Part shown: positions 62,573 to 64,000 of the stretch, one piece after another
Numbering within the stretch: position 1 is the first letter of the stretch
How the letters are laid out: every line of letters starts with the position of its first letter
NCBI RefSeq assembly: GCF_017254835.1
Contig: NZ_JAFKCW010000002.1
Span: 124,001 to 188,000 of the forward strand
Reading direction: 5' to 3'
Origin: Algoriphagus aestuariicola
GTDB lineage: Bacteria; Bacteroidota; Bacteroidia; Cytophagales; Cyclobacteriaceae
DNA: 64,000 nucleotides
Notes under the pieces: generated by a model
What the model was told of the DNA's origin: nothing
The model's input: the letters and a program-made list of their open reading frames with translations, nothing else
Database searches by the model: none
Position numbers and translations under genes: made by a program

Positions 62573-63055
62573 ATGAGCACCAGAAACTTGGTTTCGGTGG
62601 ATATCCCCGATGCGGATATCACCAAAGTAAAAGACGCCCTCAAGCTCGTGGTAGACACCCTGGGTCCCTATGTGATCGCCCTGACACCTGAGGATCGCCG
62701 CACGATGCTGAAGATGGGTGACGGCACGGAGCCCTTTGTCGAGAAGACCATGGACTACGTCGCTTCCAATCCCCAATTTCTCCCCTCCGTTGTCAGCGCG
62801 GTGGAGATGGGCAAGGACTGGAAGGTCATCAGCCAGCTCACTCCTATTCTGCGCACGGTAGAGCAGCTGCAGAGCAATCTCAACGACACCATCATGGAAT
62901 CCGGCTCAGAGCTCTATGCCGACTGCCTGGGCTACTACGGCGGGGTGCAGTTTGGGGTGAAGATGAATATCCCCGATGCCAAGCCCATAGACGAAGACCT
63001 GGGCAGGCGCTTCAAAGGCCAAGGCCGCAGAAAGAAGCCGAACGGGGGAAATTAA
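62573..63055 (+). CDS. Conserved Bacteroidota protein of unknown function
   Basis: 160 residues, a family I have seen repeatedly in Bacteroidota under the name hypothetical protein. Conserved-looking blocks are VIALTPEDRRTMLKMGDGTE, PFVEKTMDYVASNPQFLP, LNDTIMESGSELYADCLGYY and IPDAKPIDEDLGRRFKG, followed by a basic tail. It is helical and soluble, without signal. About 217 AT-rich bases precede the ATG and a strong terminator follows, so it is monocistronic. Confidence 0.8.
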   Translation: MSTRNLVSVDIPDADITKVKDALKLVVDTLGPYVIALTPEDRRTMLKMGDGTEPFVEKTMDYVASNPQFLPSVVSAVEMGKDWKVISQLTPILRTVEQLQSNLNDTIMESGSELYADCLGYYGGVQFGVKMNIPDAKPIDEDLGRRFKGQGRRKKPNGGN

Positions 63056-63086
63056 TGCCTGAAAATAAACTTAACACAACCACTAG

Positions 63087-63115
63087 GGGCCGATTGCTTG
63101 CAGTCGGCCCTTTTT
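63087..63115 (+). terminator. Terminator of the 62.6 kb gene
   Basis: Perfect arms GGGCCGA (63087-63093) and TCGGCCC (63104-63110) followed by five T, 31 bases past the stop codon. Confidence 0.88.
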
Positions 63116-63167
63116 CGTCTCCCGTCCAAAGGCAGCCCAACTAGGCTCCGAAGCTACTCCTGTTCCC

Positions 63168-63545
63168 AAAAAAGGTACAGCTGTCTCCAAAAAGGCTCAA
63201 ACTGTCTCCAAAAAAGGTACAGCTGTTACCAAAAAGGCTCAAGCTGTCTCTAAAAAAGGTACAGCTGTTACCAAAAAGGCTCAAGCTGTCTCTAAAAAAG
63301 GTACAGCTGTCTCCAAAAAGGCTCGACCTGTCACCAAAAAAGGTACAGGTGTACCAAAAAAGGCTCAAACTGTCTCTAAAAAAGGTACACCTGTCTCCAA
63401 AAAGGCTCGACGGGTACCCAAAAAAGGTACAGCACTACCATCGGAAGGTACAGCGGTATGCAAAAAAGGTACTCCGGTACCTTCGGAAGGTACAGCGGTA
63501 GGCAAAAAAGGTACTCGGGTACCTTCGGAAGGTATATCTGACCCA
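63168..63545 (+). repeat. 21-base tandem repeat, 18 units
   Basis: Eighteen 21-base units. In the first twelve an A type (AAAAAAGGTACAGCTGTCTCC and variants) alternates with a B type (AAAAAGGCTCAAACTGTCTCC and variants), giving a 42-base higher-order period. In the last third a third type coding SEGTAV replaces B. Length is kept at multiples of three throughout. Many A units carry the palindrome ACAGCTGT. Confidence 0.9.
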
Positions 63546-63616
63546 GGCACCATTACCACCTTAGCCTCCAAAAAATCTACTTCTCCCGAAAAATCATCGG
63601 TTCGTTTTCGGTTGAA

Positions 63617-63832
63617 ATGATATCTTTAGGGAAAGATTATCAACCCAACAGACTGCAAGCGTACCCGCCCATGGCCAATAGTATCCTGACCGCCGCCAAA
63701 AAGGCAAAAAACGACAAGTTTTACACACAGTCCGAAATCAGCCGCACCGACGCTAAGATTGATCGCTTGGCCTATGAATTATATGGCTTGACGGAGGATG
63801 AAATTAAGATTGTGGAAGGGGGTGAAGTATGA
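63617..63832 (+). pseudogene. C-terminal fragment of a restriction-modification enzyme (Eco57I/TaqI-like)
   Basis: 71 residues whose end, DAKIDRLAYELYGLTEDEIK then IVEGG, is the characteristic C terminus of large type IIG or PglX-like methyltransferase/nuclease proteins; MANSILTAAKKAK matches the helix just before it. The remaining thousand or so residues of such an enzyme are absent, and the tandem repeat lies where they should be. It overlaps its upstream frame and its downstream ORF by ATGA, so the stub may still be translated. Confidence 0.65.
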
Positions 63833-64000
63833 ATATTTTTGAATTAATTTTTGAACAATATTGGGATCAGTTATTAATATTGATCGGATTAGCATTTATT
63901 GCAATAAAATATATTCTAGAAAACAAAAGAAGAAAAAATGAAATAATTGAAGAGATTTTTAGAGCAGGAAAAATAAAAGCTATAAATGAATTTTTAGAGC
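63829..64000 (+). CDS. Partial ORF, small membrane protein running off the window
   Basis: Opens with ATG at 63829 (MNIFELIFEQYWDQLLILIG) overlapping the previous stop, and stays open to the end of the window (57 codons seen). One membrane helix (about residues 14-31) is followed by a basic, helical, cytoplasmic-looking stretch (KRRKNEIIEEIFRAGKIKAI). It is clearly more AT-rich than the rest of the window, suggesting acquired DNA. No family recognised. Confidence 0.6.
   Translation, partial: MNIFELIFEQYWDQLLILIGLAFIAIKYILENKRRKNEIIEEIFRAGKIKAINEFLE

Larger units (their letters stand above)
63087..63620 (+). pseudogene. Start-less open frame encoding lysine-rich heptad repeats
   Basis: The frame that reads the repeats as KKGTAVS/KKAQTVS is open from 63087 to a TGA at 63618 (177 codons), yet contains no ATG, GTG or TTG start. 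Its 5' end runs into the terminator of the upstream gene, as if its beginning had been lost. The tail after the repeats is KKSTSPEKSSVRFRLK. Its TGA overlaps the ATG of the following ORF (ATGA). Alternatively the DNA is a non-coding repeat and the frame is a by-product of the 21-base period. Confidence 0.4.

Noticed and set aside
63168-63545. Tandem repeat as a CRISPR array
   Set aside because: Units are contiguous 21-mers with no unique spacers, and no cas genes are seen.
63141-63571. Two minus-strand ORFs (75 and 68 codons) across the tandem repeat
   Set aside because: They are the antisense reading of the repeat, lie in different frames and lack any domain; the plus-strand frame is longer and uninterrupted.

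Overview
The window looks like a stretch of chromosome from a Bacteroidota bacterium. The best guess is Cytophagales, family Cyclobacteriaceae, Algoriphagus-like; that placement is inferred from gene content and protein style, not computed. Pointers are the short primary sigma factor lacking region 1.1, promoters of the Bacteroidota type (TTG, about 18 bases, TAnnTTTG), a bacillithiol gene, DUF5686, DUF3078 and two-component-propeller proteins, and PadR-linked FtsX-type permeases with an N-terminal prefix domain. Apart from the last half kilobase it reads as ordinary, densely packed core chromosome.

Layout. 1-9.9 kb: yqgE, pdxH, a thiol/redox operon (trxB, a secreted LysM/M23 peptidase, bshB1), rpoD, pnp, rpsO, an LptF/G-type permease and a START-like protein. 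10.1-10.9 kb: an intact tRNA-Met flanked by two degenerate tRNA-Met-like copies, with one complete and one broken GIY-YIG nuclease gene. 10.9-15.6 kb: an atypical Nramp-like transporter and the thrS-infC-rpmI-rplT translation operon. 15.8-30.2 kb: envelope proteins, lhgO, a GltB-like FMN protein, a YheT hydrolase, an HI0933 flavoprotein coupled to an Hpt-like protein, a HerA-like ATPase, a secreted zinc-ribbon-like protein, dapD with a TPR lipoprotein, and a glycosyltransferase.

30.2-36.9 kb is the most interesting functional block. It is a metal-uptake operon: a DtxR/MntR regulator, a binding lipoprotein, an ATPase, a permease fused to a second DtxR-like regulator, a second permease, then a thioredoxin-like protein and mnmE, nearly all joined by overlapping start and stop codons. 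Palindromes of the form TTTAG-N6-CTAAA sit in front of it. The fused permease resembles the chlamydial YtgCR arrangement, but here a separate full-length regulator heads the same operon.

37-50.6 kb: an S51-type peptidase, a PadR regulator with two large paralogous permeases, a propeller sensor that has a phospho-acceptor domain but no ATPase domain followed by a response regulator, a DUF3078 barrel, DUF202 and an SLC13 permease. 50.9-63 kb: an HTH regulator, a formylglycine-generating-enzyme-like lipoprotein with both catalytic cysteines, ribE, pcm, a thioesterase, a four-gene block containing a possible kinase-fold protein, corA, a GNAT enzyme, a MITE-like repeat, a PAS histidine kinase and a conserved protein of unknown function.

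63.1-64 kb: the sequence changes character. A 21-base tandem repeat encodes a lysine-rich heptad repeat in an open frame with no start codon. This frame runs by an ATGA overlap into the C-terminal stub of what looks like an Eco57I/TaqI-type restriction-modification enzyme, and that by another ATGA overlap into an AT-rich membrane ORF running off the window. This is probably the edge of an accessory (defence-like) region.
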